Shown here one piece after another: positions 32,260-43,819 of a stretch of DNA of 64,000 bases. This DNA comes from Camellia lanceoleosa (taxonomy: Eukaryota > Streptophyta > Magnoliopsida > Ericales > Theaceae), in contig CM045763.1 in assembly GCA_025200525.1 (NCBI GenBank), forward strand, positions 89,432,131 to 89,496,130, read 5' to 3'. The first letter of the stretch is position 1. Every line of letters starts with the position of its first letter. Both the position numbers and the translations under genes were made by a program. A model generated the notes under the pieces. It had not been told where the DNA came from and did not search any database. It saw nothing but the letters and a program-made list of their open reading frames with translations.

Positions 32260-35200
32260 CCCCTCCTTTAACCCAAGCCTTTCCTTATTCTCTCTCTCTA
32301 GGGTTTCTCTCTCCTCGATTCAGAGCTCAAAGGTACTATCCTGACCCTTCATCGTCTATTTGGTTGCCTAGAAAACGAAAGAAAGTTGTAGAAAGCTTCG
32401 ATTTCAGCTATCTGGCTCCCCAAAACTGATTACTTGAGTTTTTGTTAGTTTCACGCCTTTGTATTAGATGAAGCTGTAGTCTTTTCTTCTTTGGTTTGGC
32501 AGGGCTTATTTCCATTTATTTTTATTTTTAGTTTAATTTAAAATATTTAAATGAATTTGATTCAATTTAATAATATAACTTATAATTTTTTATAAGAAAA
32601 AAATCAACTTATTAAAAAAATCAGGCTTATATTCACCCTTATAAGTTATAAGGTGTTACTTATATGCTATAATCACTTTCCCACAATTCTAGTAAGGCTT
32701 TTCTCAGCGGCCAAACACACTTCCACTAGACTTGGCTTTCAAATAATTTGTGTTTGATGCAAAACTGTTTGTACAGTAAAAAAAAATTTCATCAAAATTT
32801 ATGTGCAAGTATATTAACTGTTTTTTTCGATTATTTGAATTGAAGGTGTTTTTGGGGGCAGAGTTGTGAAGATGAGGCCATTGTTCTGTGGTAATTTCGA
32901 GTACGATACTCGTCAATCAGACTTGGAGCGATTGTTCTCCAAGTACGGCAGGGTGGAGCGTGTCGACATGAAATCTGGTATATTTCACTACTCGATTCCA
33001 GAATTTCATTGCTTATAACTATTGAGGTTTACTTCTTCTTGTACATTTCCATTGAATTCTATGGCTAAAATTATCTTTCACAGTTACCTAAACCACTACA
33101 CACATTGTTAGAAAACTAGTGGAACTTGTTTTGTTAATTTGATAGGAATGGTCCTAGTTGGGCCCTTGATTGTAAATATCAAAAGAACTTTTGCGTTGGT
33201 TATGTGCTGGTATTAGTCAGTCAGTCAGTCAGTCATCACGGTTTGGGATTTCTGTTTGTACCGTACTTTTTATCCTATTGGGTATGTTGTTCAAGCCAGG
33301 ATCATGAAAGTTTAAATAAAATGTGGTTGATCGTTTGTATTTCTTATATTTTCAAAAACAGAAAAAACATTGTAAAGTTTTGTGACGCCCATGTTTTCAT
33401 ATCGTTCAATTTTTTTTTTTGAAAATTTAGAAAACAACTTAAACAGTGTTTCCTAAAAATTAGTTTTTAACGCCTTTTGGATCCTTCCATATCTAGAGTG
33501 CCAAAACTAAGGCAAAAGTGGTGGGGAGTTATTATGGTTTATTAAGGGTGCATGCTTCTATGTTGTTTCTCCTTTAATTAACCAGGCTCAAGTAGCTTCA
33601 CATTAAAAATTTTCAACCCTGGAGTCATTGGATATGGATGAATGGCTAGCTACTTATGTAGTGTGTATATCCAATGTATCTATCCTGGGCAGGAAATAAA
33701 ATGGCCGCCAAAAATTGAAATTTCATTGGAGAAGAACTCCATATTTAAGTGTTTGTTTTGACGCAGGAACATCTACTAAGGGATAATGAGCTTCTATCTT
33801 GGCTTTCCAAATTCTGTGCTATAAACTTCTAATGCAAAGGAAACCCTCCTGCCTGCGTGCACTCCTACTTACAGATGGACCTGTTCTGCACTTTATTTAC
33901 TCAATCATCAGTCACTCCATCATCTGTCACTCACTTAACTCACAGCCCAAAGTTGCCATTTCACAAGAATGGTTGTGGTGGGATCTTTCAATTCTTCATG
34001 CTATGCCTGCCACCACTGATCGTAAGGGGATCAATGAATCCAATTCTGTCATGTCATGCCTCCCATTACCGAACTCGTGCTGTTTGAATGGGCGAAGCAT
34101 GCTTAGCAATGACAACTCAGACCTGAACTTTTAAACCTTTAATATGCCACCATGATCATGATTTAGTTCATCTTGCAAGGCCTCTACATCCTTTTGTTCA
34201 TCAGCTCTTCACGTATTTGCAGGTCTTGTATTTTCATTCATTTTTGCTAGGCAAAGAGATCCTGATTTGGCTGACATAGTGAATGCTGGGTGGTCTTTGA
34301 TGAAACTCATGGAATATACTTCTGCCTCTGATTCTGGTTCTGGTTCTGGTTCTGGTTCTGTTACTGCAGGTTTTGCTTTTGTCTATTTTGAAGATGAGAG
34401 TGATGCTGAAGATGCCATTCATGGTCTTGACCACTTACCATTTGGATATGACAGACGCAGGCTGTCAGTGGAGTGGGCTAAGGTTTGTTGGTTCATCACT
34501 AGTTATATAATTATATTTACTTTTCTCGTCTCCATTCATTTGTTCCTCCTAGCATCAAATAAACTTTGATCAGTTCCGTACTCATTTGGTCTAGTAAAAA
34601 CTCTAATCATTGTTTGGTTCTATTTCTTGAAGGGTGAACGGGGCCGCCCTCGTGATGGCTCTAGGTCGATGACAAACCAGAGGCCTACCAAAACATTGTT
34701 TGTTATAAACTTTGATCCAATCCGCACAAGGGTCCGTGATATAGAAAAACACTTTGAGCCTTATGGAAAGGTTCTGCATGTTCGAATTCGACGGAACTTT
34801 GCATTTGTTCAGTTTGAAACACAGGAGGACGCCACAAAAGCTCTCGAGTGTACACACATGAGGTAAAGTGATGTATTAGTTTGTCTTGTTGCTTTGTTAA
34901 GGATTCTCAATACCTACATTAATAGGTGAACTAATGTAATGTGATGTCTGATTTTGCAGCAAGATATTAGACAGGGTGGTTTCTGTTGAGTATGCTCTAA
35001 AGGATGATGGTGAGAGGGAAGACAGATATCATAGCCCCAGAAGAGGTTATGGTGGTAGGCATGGAGATAGTCCTTATAGGCACTCACATAGTCCAGTGCA
35101 TCGTAGAGGCCGATCAAGTCCTGACTATGGGCGGGCTCGCAGCCCAGTTTACAACAGGTACAATGGTCCATCATATGATAGACATGGAAGCCCTGGATAC

Positions 35201-36100
35201 AGCAGATATCGGAGGTAGGTGTTTACCCTGTAAAGTTTATTATATTTTTTGTTATTATTATTTTTCCCGGAAGCAGTACTGTTAATCTGAGTCATGTGCT
35301 AAGAAGCACAGACACAGACGAACAATGATACGGACATGGACAAAAAAATGTATTTTATTTACTATGTATATAAATAAAAATTTAGCATAAATAGATATGA
35401 GAGACATCGATGTTTATGTGGATGTATTTTTATTTTTCCTACTTTTTTTTCTTCGTGACTCCCATGTACTGTTGACTCCAAATAAGCTTTCTAACATTAT
35501 TGAAAAAAAACAATAATAAAAGTGGCCCGATTTGTCTCCGAACATAGGACACGTGTTTATGAAGTGTCCCCAATCTGTCCTACAAAAAATAATAATTAGA
35601 TTTGACACGTATGTGGCGTGTCGGACACGTGGACACATGTTTCCACATGTCCCCACCGTGTCAGACACAACACCTATCTTTGGAGTGTCGGTGCTTCTTA
35701 GGTTGTGTGTATCCATGTGCTTTTAGTTTGAAGTTTCATAGGGTTGTTGGGCGGTGTTGACATTTTTCGTTCTTTTTAACATTTTTTTTTTTTTTTTTGG
35801 CAGCCGCTCACCTGTGAGAAGGTCAAGAACATGAACGATCAATAGGTTGAAGAAAGGATGAAGTTTGGTTAACATGTCAGTTTGTGGTTGTTTGTGACGG
35901 CTTTAGGAACATCATGTAGGTAGAAGCTAGTTGGGGTATGTTTAGTTGGATGTGTTGTGTTTGAGTTGATAGATATGGAGGATGTGATCATCATTAGTAG
36001 ATACCCTAAGTAGATGTTTGAGTTTTTTAATTGGATGAACTAGCATCTTTGGGCCGTGTTTGAACTATAAGAATAAATTGATTTGTGAAGTTATTTGCAA
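32260..36100 (+). CDS. RS31: RS31-type arginine/serine-rich splicing factor (plant RS subfamily)
   Basis: Coding exons: 32872-32977, 34370-34482, 34633-34862, 34960-35214 and 35804-35834, giving 244 residues; a non-coding first exon (about 32260-32330) precedes them. All introns are GT-AG and the phases match. RRM1 (about residues 2-73) has LFCGNF and GFAFVYFE as RNP2/RNP1; RRM2 (about 93-164) has LFVINF and RNFAFVQF; the tail has SP/RS/RY motifs such as [10 protein letters not shown]. Plant RS31/RS31a proteins are slightly longer (about 250-265). These nuclear SR proteins bind pre-mRNA and steer splice-site choice. The first coding intron is very long (32978-34369), as in its relatives, where that intron is alternatively spliced. 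A polyadenylation signal-like AATAAA lies at about 36071. The closest Arabidopsis relatives are RS31 and RS31a; I cannot tell which is orthologous. Confidence 0.92.
34223..34369 (+). other. Possible in-frame alternative 3' extension of the second coding exon (147 bp)
   Basis: An alternative acceptor (TATTTGCAG at 34214-34222) would add 49 codons without a stop, in phase with both neighbouring exons. The extension ends in a Ser-Gly run before the normal acceptor at 34369. It would insert between beta-strand 2 and the RNP1 strand of RRM1 and probably spoil RNA binding. Only RNA data can say whether it is used. Confidence 0.3.
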
Positions 36101-36424
36101 ACTTGATAATTTCCTTTTTGTCTACGTATTTTCATTATTTTGTGTGCGTGTGGTATACTTCTAGCTATTGTTTTTATGCTCTTCTATTTTTTCCCTTTGG
36201 CGAGTTATAAATCTTTTATCTCCAATGTATGGCGTAAGAATTGTTTTGGTCATGTGTGTATCAATTGAATTTATCCATTTCTACCTTCATTTTTAGTAGG
36301 TTTTACCTCCTTCCCTGGTTTTTCTTTTTGGTGGCACATTTCCTGAAATTGCTAACCAGCCTTTTCCCCCAACTGTACTATAACCAGTTATTTAGTGGTG
36401 TTGCAAGATGGGTTGGGTCATAGT

Positions 36425-36426
<2 letters not shown>

Positions 36427-36475
<49 letters not shown>
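36427..36475. repeat. (TC)n microsatellite
   Basis: About 24 uninterrupted CT/TC dinucleotides in the convergent intergenic region between the SR gene and the EF-hand gene. The rest of 36100-37141 is T-rich and holds no other recognisable gene. Confidence 0.95.
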
Positions 36476-36480
<5 letters not shown>

Positions 36481-37141
36481 TATCACTCTTTATTGCTGCT
36501 TCCCTTGATCTTTTCATTTGATGTCGTGGAGCTCAGATATTGAGTTTGGGTGATATCAACTGGTTAATTAGGTGGTTACAAAGCCACTGATCAAATCTCT
36601 AGCTGCTTTGAGTTTGTTTGTTTGTTTGTTTTTTTTTTCACTGGGAATGATACCAAGTTCGTGGTAGTTCACCGTTTTCCAATGAATTGGAACTCCAAGT
36701 CTCCCTTGGGGAACCTAGAAATTTTCTCTCTTTCGTATTTATTTATTTAGTTATATTTTAAGTAGATGACACCCTTCTTTACCCGGACATGATGTTTGAG
36801 TTTGAGTTTTATTGTTGTGAGTTGCAATTTCTTCTTTCCTGTTTCTCTTTTATTGATTGTGAGAAGAAAAAAAAAGAAAAAGAAAAAGAAACAGAAAAAG
36901 AAAGGTATAGGGAGGACTGTGCAGGAGCAGTTTATCTAGTTGCAGGCTTGCAGCCTCCCAAAGCCTGTTGCTTTCAAGTACCCCTCAGTTGAATAGCGAA
37001 TAGCGAATATACTGAGTTTCATAATATTATATTACTTGAGCATACTCATATATGCAACTGTGAACAAACAATTTTTTCTTATTAGTTCACACATGATTAT
37101 ATTATATCATCCATTGTCTTTACCAGAACCATTTAACCGGA

Positions 37142-37492
37142 TCATCGTCCTGACTCCCGATCAAGCGCCTTTTTGAGCCATGTTTCTGCATCTTCCATCA
37201 TCCCGGGGCTGAGCCTCACCATCAAGATGCAAAACTCCGTCTCACTAAGCGCTCCATCTCCGTCAAGGTCTCCTTCTCTCACCATCGCTTCCGAGTCTTC
37301 TTCACTCATCCCCTCCATCCCCAGGAGTGCGGAGTTCTTCCTCAAACTCTCTGACGTGATCAGCTTGGTCGTGGGGTCTGCCAGAAGCCGGAACCCTCCA
37401 CAAAGTTCGGACACAAAGGCATCGATGTCGAGCTTCTCTGCCATCACTGGCAGCAAATCTTGGTACACACTTGTGGTTTGTTTGGTTTCCAT
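37142..37492 (-). CDS. Single EF-hand calcium-binding protein, KIC/PBP1/CCD1 family
   Basis: Intronless frame of 116 residues starting METKQTTSV; an in-frame upstream ATG would add 34 residues (to 37594) that are not typical of the family, so the shorter start is chosen. The family signature is clear: YQDLLPVMAEKL, ELCGGFRLLAD, ITSESLRKNS, then one canonical EF-hand loop at residues 75-86 (DLDGDGALSETE) and EFCILMVRLSP. Relatives are small cytosolic Ca2+ sensors of plants: KIC binds the kinesin-like calmodulin-binding protein, and PBP1 binds the PINOID kinase in auxin signalling. Which partner applies here cannot be told. It is about 115-130 residues in relatives, so this is full length. It is convergent with the SR gene. 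Confidence 0.9.
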   Translation of the reverse strand: METKQTTSVYQDLLPVMAEKLDIDAFVSELCGGFRLLADPTTKLITSESLRKNSALLGMEGMSEEDSEAMVREGDLDGDGALSETEFCILMVRLSPGMMEDAETWLKKALDRESGR

Positions 37493-37616
37493 TTCTGTAA
37501 GCAGGTTTGTGGATTGGATTGCTTTGAAAAACAAGTTTGGTTTTGAACAAAAAGAAAGTGTGTTAGGACTGGGAAAGAAGGAAGACCATTGCAATAATCT
37601 AAAGTTGAAGAAAAAC

Positions 37617-37634
37617 TATGTATATATATATACG
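37617..37634 (-). promoter_or_regulatory. TATA box of the EF-hand gene
   Basis: A minus-strand run of TATATATATA lies about 125-140 bp upstream of the chosen ATG, leaving a leader of roughly 100 bp. Upstream to about 37740 the DNA is less AT-rich than further out, consistent with a promoter. Confidence 0.55.
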
Positions 37635-37749
37635 AAGAAGTGGTGATGGTGGAGGTGTATGGTGATGAACTGTATGAGGTACGGGTGGTATCTGAATGGA
37701 CGGTTGGATTCGTTGCAAAACCGTCCACGCTTGTGGTGTGTGTGATAGA

Positions 37750-38162
37750 AACTATATTCCCAAAGTATAGGGTTGGAACAATTATTGAGGGTAACGCTCA
37801 CTTATCAATAAAAAATTAAAATGTTTTTTGTCCATAGTTAAGACATTGTTATGATATTACCATTTAAAAATTATAGTCTCATTTATTGTACACATTACCA
37901 AAATTCAAAACCTATAAAATTATTCTATATCATTCGTTAATACATTAATTGGTATACGAATTGGTACATATAGTATTATTCTAGAAATATAAAATATACA
38001 TATGTAAGATAAATGTCCACAATTATAAATACAATCATATTTATAAAAATAAATATGAAGATTTATGTGTTTTGTGTCTAGTTCCTTTTGTACACCACGA
38101 CACAATAAGAAGAGCAAATGAAGCTAGATAGATAAGTTTTGGATCCTACTAGCTTAACCATA
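37750..38162. other. AT-rich upstream flank of the EF-hand gene
   Basis: No gene, array or RNA recognised between the promoter of the EF-hand gene and the SINE. Confidence 0.4.
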
Positions 38163-38175
38163 TTGTGATTCTTAT

Positions 38176-38401
38176 AATCTTAAGCGTTTGGTCTGATGGA
38201 TGAAGTCTAGGACTTGGAGGTTTGCTCCTTCCAAGATTTCAGGTTCGACTCCCCTCCCCCTCGCTAATAAAACTCTTGAGGCCACGAACAGCAAGAAATT
38301 AACCTGTTTCGAAAGATTTGTTTAGATTGTAAGAACTTAGTTTAGTGTGCACAAATTGATCCAAGTTACCATACATGTCACAAAAAAAAAAAAAAAAACT
38401 G
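38176..38401 (+). mobile_element. tRNA-derived SINE
   Basis: A box A-like TGGTCTGATGG (about 38190) and a box B-like GGTTCGACTCC (about 38242) are spaced as in a tRNA. The A-rich tail is at 38380-38398. Flanks TTGTGATTCTTAT (38163-38175) and TTGTGGTTCTTAT (38402-38414) form a 13-bp target duplication with one mismatch. It belongs to a different SINE family from the one at 30917. Confidence 0.75.
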
Positions 38402-38414
38402 TTGTGGTTCTTAT

Positions 38415-39955
38415 TAAAAGTGAGATTGCTCATGGTGATATTATATTACTGTTGTATCCAATATTACTATTGTTGTTTACTATAGTTTAAATGTCATGTT
38501 TAAGATTTTGTGTCCAACTATTTATTGGCACATTTTTTTTTTAGATTGAGATTATTTGTTGTTGTTTAAAAATAAAAAAAAAAATTGCATCTCAGAGGAG
38601 CGGTGGGAAAAAAATTATATTTTCGTGATAATGCAACTCTCCTGTGTGTATGGTGTAAATTCATTCACGTGCTTGGTGCAACCTTTCCTCTGTGTTAAAG
38701 TTGCACCAAAAAACAAAAAAACAAAAAAAATCATTTGTAGTATAATTTTTTCCCCCATTGCTCCATGCATTTGCAGTTTTCACTTTAAAAATTGTAAGTT
38801 TTAGTTTAACTTTAGCTAAGTTTAAAATGTTTGTTGTAGTTTATGATAAAATAGTTTAAGCTTTTATTTCAGCTTATTTGAGGTAGCTAGGGGGTGCATC
38901 TCTGCTTTCGGCTTATGTGATAATTTTATTTTAATTGGAAATTACTCAAACACCCTTGCTCTTTCTTAAACAATCCACCCCTTCTTTATATATATATTTT
39001 TATAAAAAAATAAAATAAAAATTACCTTACAACTTATTTAAACATATATTATATTAGTCTAACCAATGCATCAAACTCGTTGAATGGTTTTGCGCAACGT
39101 TATAAATGACAGTTACATTAAACGTACTGTTTTTATTTATAACTTATATAATAGAAAAATAGTTATCATGATGATGAAAGAAAGATACTTTAAATTTTAC
39201 TTATAAATTATTGAATTTAATAAATTACAACAAAATGGTAATCACTGTATTTAGTTTTAATTTTTTAAATTTAATTTTCTAAAATTTAAGTTTTTTATTT
39301 TTCATTTTTTTTAATTTTTAGTGAATATTTTTAAAATTTGACATATTTTTTTTACTTTTTTTTTTAAAAAAATACACCTTAGATGTATTTAAAAAGTAAA
39401 AAATTTATAAAAAATATTTTTAAAAAATCAATAAATATACAAAAATATAAAAAATATACCAAATTTTCATATATATATATATATATTTTGTATTTTTGAT
39501 ATTTAATAAATTTGTTAAATATTTTTTTTACAAATATTATATTTTTTAAATGTATTTATATTATATATATCTAAAAATTAAAAAATTATTTAAAACATTA
39601 AAATTTTTTAATAAAAATAAAAAAAAATATGAAAAATAAAAAATTTTAAAAAAATAAATTAAAAAATCTCAAACCAAAACAAGGTTTGTATTCTCGATAA
39701 AACACTTTCCAGGAAGGTGCTTTTGGGATAGTAATTGTGGTCAGGTTGGGTCCACTGGACAGACGTAAGCATGTGGAAGAATTAGATTGATTTGTCAGGA
39801 GAGAGAAAGAGATAGGAGTTTACAACATCTTTCTAAGAAGTTTCCTTGATTGTTCGTTTCTTTTTCATAAATGTTTATCCTCTTCTTCCTAGTACTCTGT
39901 CAATGGACCCTTCTTTGCAATAATTATTATATTGGCATCCCAAACAGAGAGTTAA
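38415..39955. other. AT-rich intergenic DNA
   Basis: Extremely AT-rich, especially 39240-39680, with poly-A/T runs and a (TA)n stretch near 39470. No gene or clear element is seen. Confidence 0.5.
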
Positions 39956-40652
39956 GAGCATCTCTAGCAACCATCCTCAAATTAGCTACTCAAAATTTCA
40001 CTTTATTAGTTTAGCTAACTATTTTTTCAATACACATCCCAACAACACTCTCTACTTTAACTATTTCCATTAAAATATTAATAAATACAAGCACAGAATT
40101 AATACAAAAATGTGGCACTTTCCATAATTTAGAGCATTTCATCGAACACCTTGTGGACATCTCTTAAAACCGCACAACTACATGGGACAGTGATGGTGCT
40201 GATAAAGAATAACAAAGAAGAGTTGTCAAGGTGTAACTGTGGTGGCCATTTCATCATTGGGGCATTTTGTCGAACAACTTGTCGGTCTTGAAAAGCATCG
40301 CTACCCCTTTTTACAAAACTGATGAAGACCATCACCACCCTCATAGGCACAACCAACCCCCTCCATCGAGCACCAAAACAAGAGTGTTTGTTTTCGATTC
40401 GCATCCACGATTTCTAGAAATTGTTTAGAATTCCCATGAAAGTAGCACTTCTCAATCCATCCTCTCAATCCATCCTCATTCTTTCATGGATCAGAATACC
40501 TACTAAAAGATTTCCTAAAAATTAAGAGAACAGCAGTGCCTCGCTTTCCCCTGGCAGTACTATAGCAATCAAAGTAGCTAGCCACGAGATGAATTTTTTT
40601 AGCTAGCTATAGTAACAAAAATGGAGGAATAGAGAGGCTTCTGGAGATGCTC
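39956..40652. mobile_element. PIF/Harbinger-type (Tourist-like) non-autonomous element
   Basis: The ends are GAGCATCTCTAGCAACC at the left and, reverse-complemented, GAGCATCTCCAGAAGCC at the right, a very common plant MITE terminus, with TAA duplicated on both sides (39953-39955, 40653-40655). Both arms continue with related sequence including GCTAACTA or TAGCTAGC. The middle (about 40130-40430) is unrelated to the ends and may be captured or inserted DNA. Confidence 0.75.
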
Positions 40653-40989
40653 TAAGGCGGGTTTTATTTGCCTCACCCTTGTGCAGTTTCCTTTTGCAAG
40701 TTGAATGTTGGACCATGTCTCCTCCATCGGGTATTGGAGCTTGGGGTTAGTTGTTTTTTATTTTTTATTTGTTTATTTTTATTTTTTTTTAACGAGGAAA
40801 AAGATATTATGTGAAGACATTATAGCATTCGTGGGTTCTGGTTTCAGAGTAACCAATTGCCAGCTAGATTTAATCCAATCCATAGAAAGAGATCCACTGA
40901 AGCACTCAATGGATCTCATCCACGCGCCATAGAAGTGATCAAGTATCGATCGGAGTTTAGTGCAAAGTCTTCATAGCGAGAGTGCGAGC

Positions 40990-41330
40990 TCTGTGATGGG
41001 TTCACAGAAGCCTAACATCAACCCTTTAGTTGGAGGGGAGAGGAGCCTACTCCGATAGGAAATGCGTCTGAACTCATCACTTCATTGTCACCAACCTTAC
41101 CAAAACAAATATTGGATATCAATGTGGGCTCCGTGGTGGGCTAACGAAAGTCCTCCAGTTGGATTGGAGAGGAGCTTACTCTAATAGGAAATGCATCTGA
41201 ACTCATCACTTCATTGTTACCAAACTTTCCAAAACAAATATTGGATTTCAATGTGGGTTCCGTGGTGGGCTAACGGAAATCCTTCAGTTGGAGTGGAGAG
41301 GAGCTTACTCCAATAGAAAATGTGTTCATG
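40990..41330. repeat. 129-bp tandem repeat, about 2.6 units
   Basis: The landmark AGGAGCYTAC recurs at 41041, 41170 and 41299; units share CAAATATTGGAT and GTGGTGGGCTAACG. It may belong to an old LTR, as GATGTGGGACAAACC (about 41470) is LTR-like, but no ends are found. The DNA between 40656 and 41615 holds nothing else recognisable. Confidence 0.7.
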
Positions 41331-41615
41331 CAAAGTGCACCAACAAATGCCACATGTGCGCGTATGTAGATGGTGAAAGCATACACTCTAGCACCTTTTC
41401 CACATTTCCTTATTTAAAGGAATATTGTATGTGAGTGTTTATTAATTCATCTCTTTTCTCTTATTTTTTCGATGTGGGACAAACCACAAAACTAAAAAAA
41501 CTTTCTAAGGAATAAGGAAGATTTTGAAAAAACAATAAAAAGTAAATCCGTTTTATTTAAAAAAATCCCCAACAGTATTGATGAAGATTTGAATATTTTC
41601 CTTTTTGGCTGGTTT

Positions 41616-42346
41616 CACTACTAATTAAAGGGCCTTTTGAGTTGGTTTTTTTGAGTCGACAGATTTTTGTTGTCGCAAAAGCTAGTCTTTTTGCGACAGC
41701 ACGGAGTTACGGACGCAAATACCAAACTTTAGTGTTGGCACCGTTGGCTGACACAAAAATTAATATTTTATAGCATTACTTGAGTCAGTTGAATTTACCA
41801 ATGCAAAGATAGACCTTTTCCGTCGGCAAACTTGTGCAGACACAAAACACTAGACATTTTTGTGTCAGCAACTGATGCCGTGGCAACAAAAATATTTTTA
41901 TACTCAAGATATATATATTTACTTGATTATATTTAATAAATATATTTGTTTATGAATATAAATTTATATTAATATTGAGTGTATATACTATAAATAATAT
42001 ATATCTCATTTAAAATTAGAAAGAGGTATTGTGGTGTAGTGGGCTAAGTGTGGTATATTAAGTTCAAGTTACTAGCATGAAGTGGGTCCCAATCTTGGGA
42101 GCCTCAATGAGGAAATTATGGGTTAGATTTTTTAAAACATTTAACCACTTTTTACGTCGGCAACTTACCGTCTCAAAAATTGAAACTTTTTACGTCGGCA
42201 ACTTGCCGACTCAAAATCCTTTGCAACCCTACCAGTTTTGTCCCTCGAGTTGTTGCAAAATATTGTCAAGAAAAAATTTTTGCGTTAGCAAATATGCTAT
42301 TTGCGACGGCACGCTGCCAACTCAAAAACCCTCTTTTTTAATAGTG
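41616..42346. mobile_element. Non-autonomous CACTA transposon (731 bp)
   Basis: The ends read CACTACTAATTAAAGGG and, reverse-complemented from the right, CACTATTAAAAAAGAGGG, flanked by TTT on each side (41613-41615, 42347-42349), the 3-bp duplication expected of CACTA elements. Inside each end stand repeated short motifs (TTTTGCGACAGCACG, TACGTCGGCAACTTGCCG, CCGTCGGCAAAC) in both orientations, the subterminal repeats to which CACTA transposases bind. No coding frame. The centre is AT-rich. Confidence 0.8.
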
Positions 42347-42349
42347 TTT

Positions 42350-42968
42350 ATAGGTTTAAGGAGTACTCTTTGAATCTTGAGTTTAGTTTCTTAAGGTGGG
42401 TCTAAAAAGCCTTGCGTAGAATGAATTCTCAATTATAAAAAATAGAAAGAGAATAAACTCTATGAAAATTCAATTAGGCTTTTTTTGTCATGCATGATTG
42501 GAATTGGGTGAAAATGGAATGATAATGGAAAATAAATGCAATGCTTATTTGTAGCCGGTAGGAATGAAATGATCACTACCATGCCTTCTTGTCAAAATGA
42601 AATGAAATTTTAAACCAAACTAAAACTAGGGCGCTCAACCCAAAAATCTAAATTTAAATTTTCTTGTCTAGCATTCCACCTGCGGAAATGGTATGTCCAC
42701 AAGGACATGATTCTACAAAATGAACAAATTGCCCAGCTATATATATTGTTCCCAAATCAAACCAAACCCTATCCAAACAGTGTCTCCCATAGCGTTCTCT
42801 CTCTCTCTATATATATATCATGTTCATCTTCTTCATCTTTGATGTTGAGCTACCATAGCCGTCAACGATGTCGTCATTTTCATCTCTTCAATCAAGGTGT
42901 CAGATTTTCGGCAAAGAAGATGGCGTTCCGATGATCGCTCCACCACTTACCCCCATGGCTTGACCACA

Positions 42969-43018
<50 letters not shown>

Positions 43019-43483
43019 TGCCTCAAATCATTCACTTCCTCCTTCGTCTCTACTAGCTTCGCCACCTCCCGCCATTGCGTAATCTAGGCCTCTACCGCCG
43101 TGGAGACGCTTGACAAGAGCGAAACAACACTAAAGTGCTACACTGAATTGAAGTACAGTAGCCCTAATCCCCTCCTTAACTCCATTCTCTTTCTCTCTCT
43201 CTCTATATATATATATTAGTCCTTAGATCTTAGATTTTTTGGGGATTCCAGCAAGTCTGTTGGTGTATGTGTGGTTTATCTGTTCAAATTGTGTGTGTGT
43301 GGTTATTTATTTATTTATTTATTTTTGTTATAATCTATTCATATCTAGCATGTAACTGGTTATCTGTTTGAAAATGAAAGAAAGAGTCAATTGTATGATT
43401 TCATTCTATGAGATTTAGGTTTGCGATCATGGAGATCATTTGTTTTTATTTTGTATTTTTTTTAGCAAAATTTGGGTTGATGA
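42350..43483. other. Intergenic DNA with a (TC)n leader-like stretch
   Basis: Contains a (TC)n tract (42969-43016), a CTATATATATATC stretch at about 42812 and Pro/Ser-codon-like sequence around 42840-43090. It looks like a plant promoter and leader, but no convincing exon can be followed. The copia element begins at 43484 and may have separated it from its gene. I call no CDS. Confidence 0.35.
42969..43016. repeat. (TC)n microsatellite
   Basis: About 24 TC dinucleotides, unbroken. Confidence 0.95.
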
Positions 43484-43785
43484 TGTTAGCTTTTGATAAA
43501 ACTCTCTCTAGAATGAATTATTATTTTGTATTGAATTTAACTTGTATTGATTTTGAATTTTTTCTCTTATTCTTCTTTTTGCCCATAGGCTTACATCCTT
43601 TTATATAGAGAAAGTTATACATAAGTTCAATGAACAACTTTACAACTAACTAGGTACATGAATATAATCTAGATAATGAACCTAATGTATAAAATATATG
43701 AATACAAAGAATACATGAACCCAATGTACCCAATGTATCCAATGTATCTAATGTATGCAATGTAAATATGACATTAATTTTAACA
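43484..43785 (-). mobile_element. 3' LTR of the copia element
   Basis: 302 bp, TG...CA ends, matching 55401-55712 with a small number of substitutions and indels. On the minus strand the adjoining interior is AAGGGGGAG, the polypurine tract (43786-43795). Confidence 0.9.
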
Positions 43786-43819
43786 CTCCCCCTTAATGCC
43801 ATATTGTGTGACATCCAAT

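Noticed and set aside
33794..34134. 111-codon plus-strand frame in the long RS31 intron
   Set aside because: No domain, no suitable splice context to either neighbouring exon in phase; treated as intronic.
37493..37594. Upstream in-frame start extending the EF-hand protein by 34 residues
   Set aside because: The extension is unlike the family N-terminus and lies in the probable 5' UTR, close to the TATA box.
42700..43090. Possible first exon of a host gene with (TC)n leader
   Set aside because: The candidate frames are short, change frame at once, and no downstream exon is found before the copia element.
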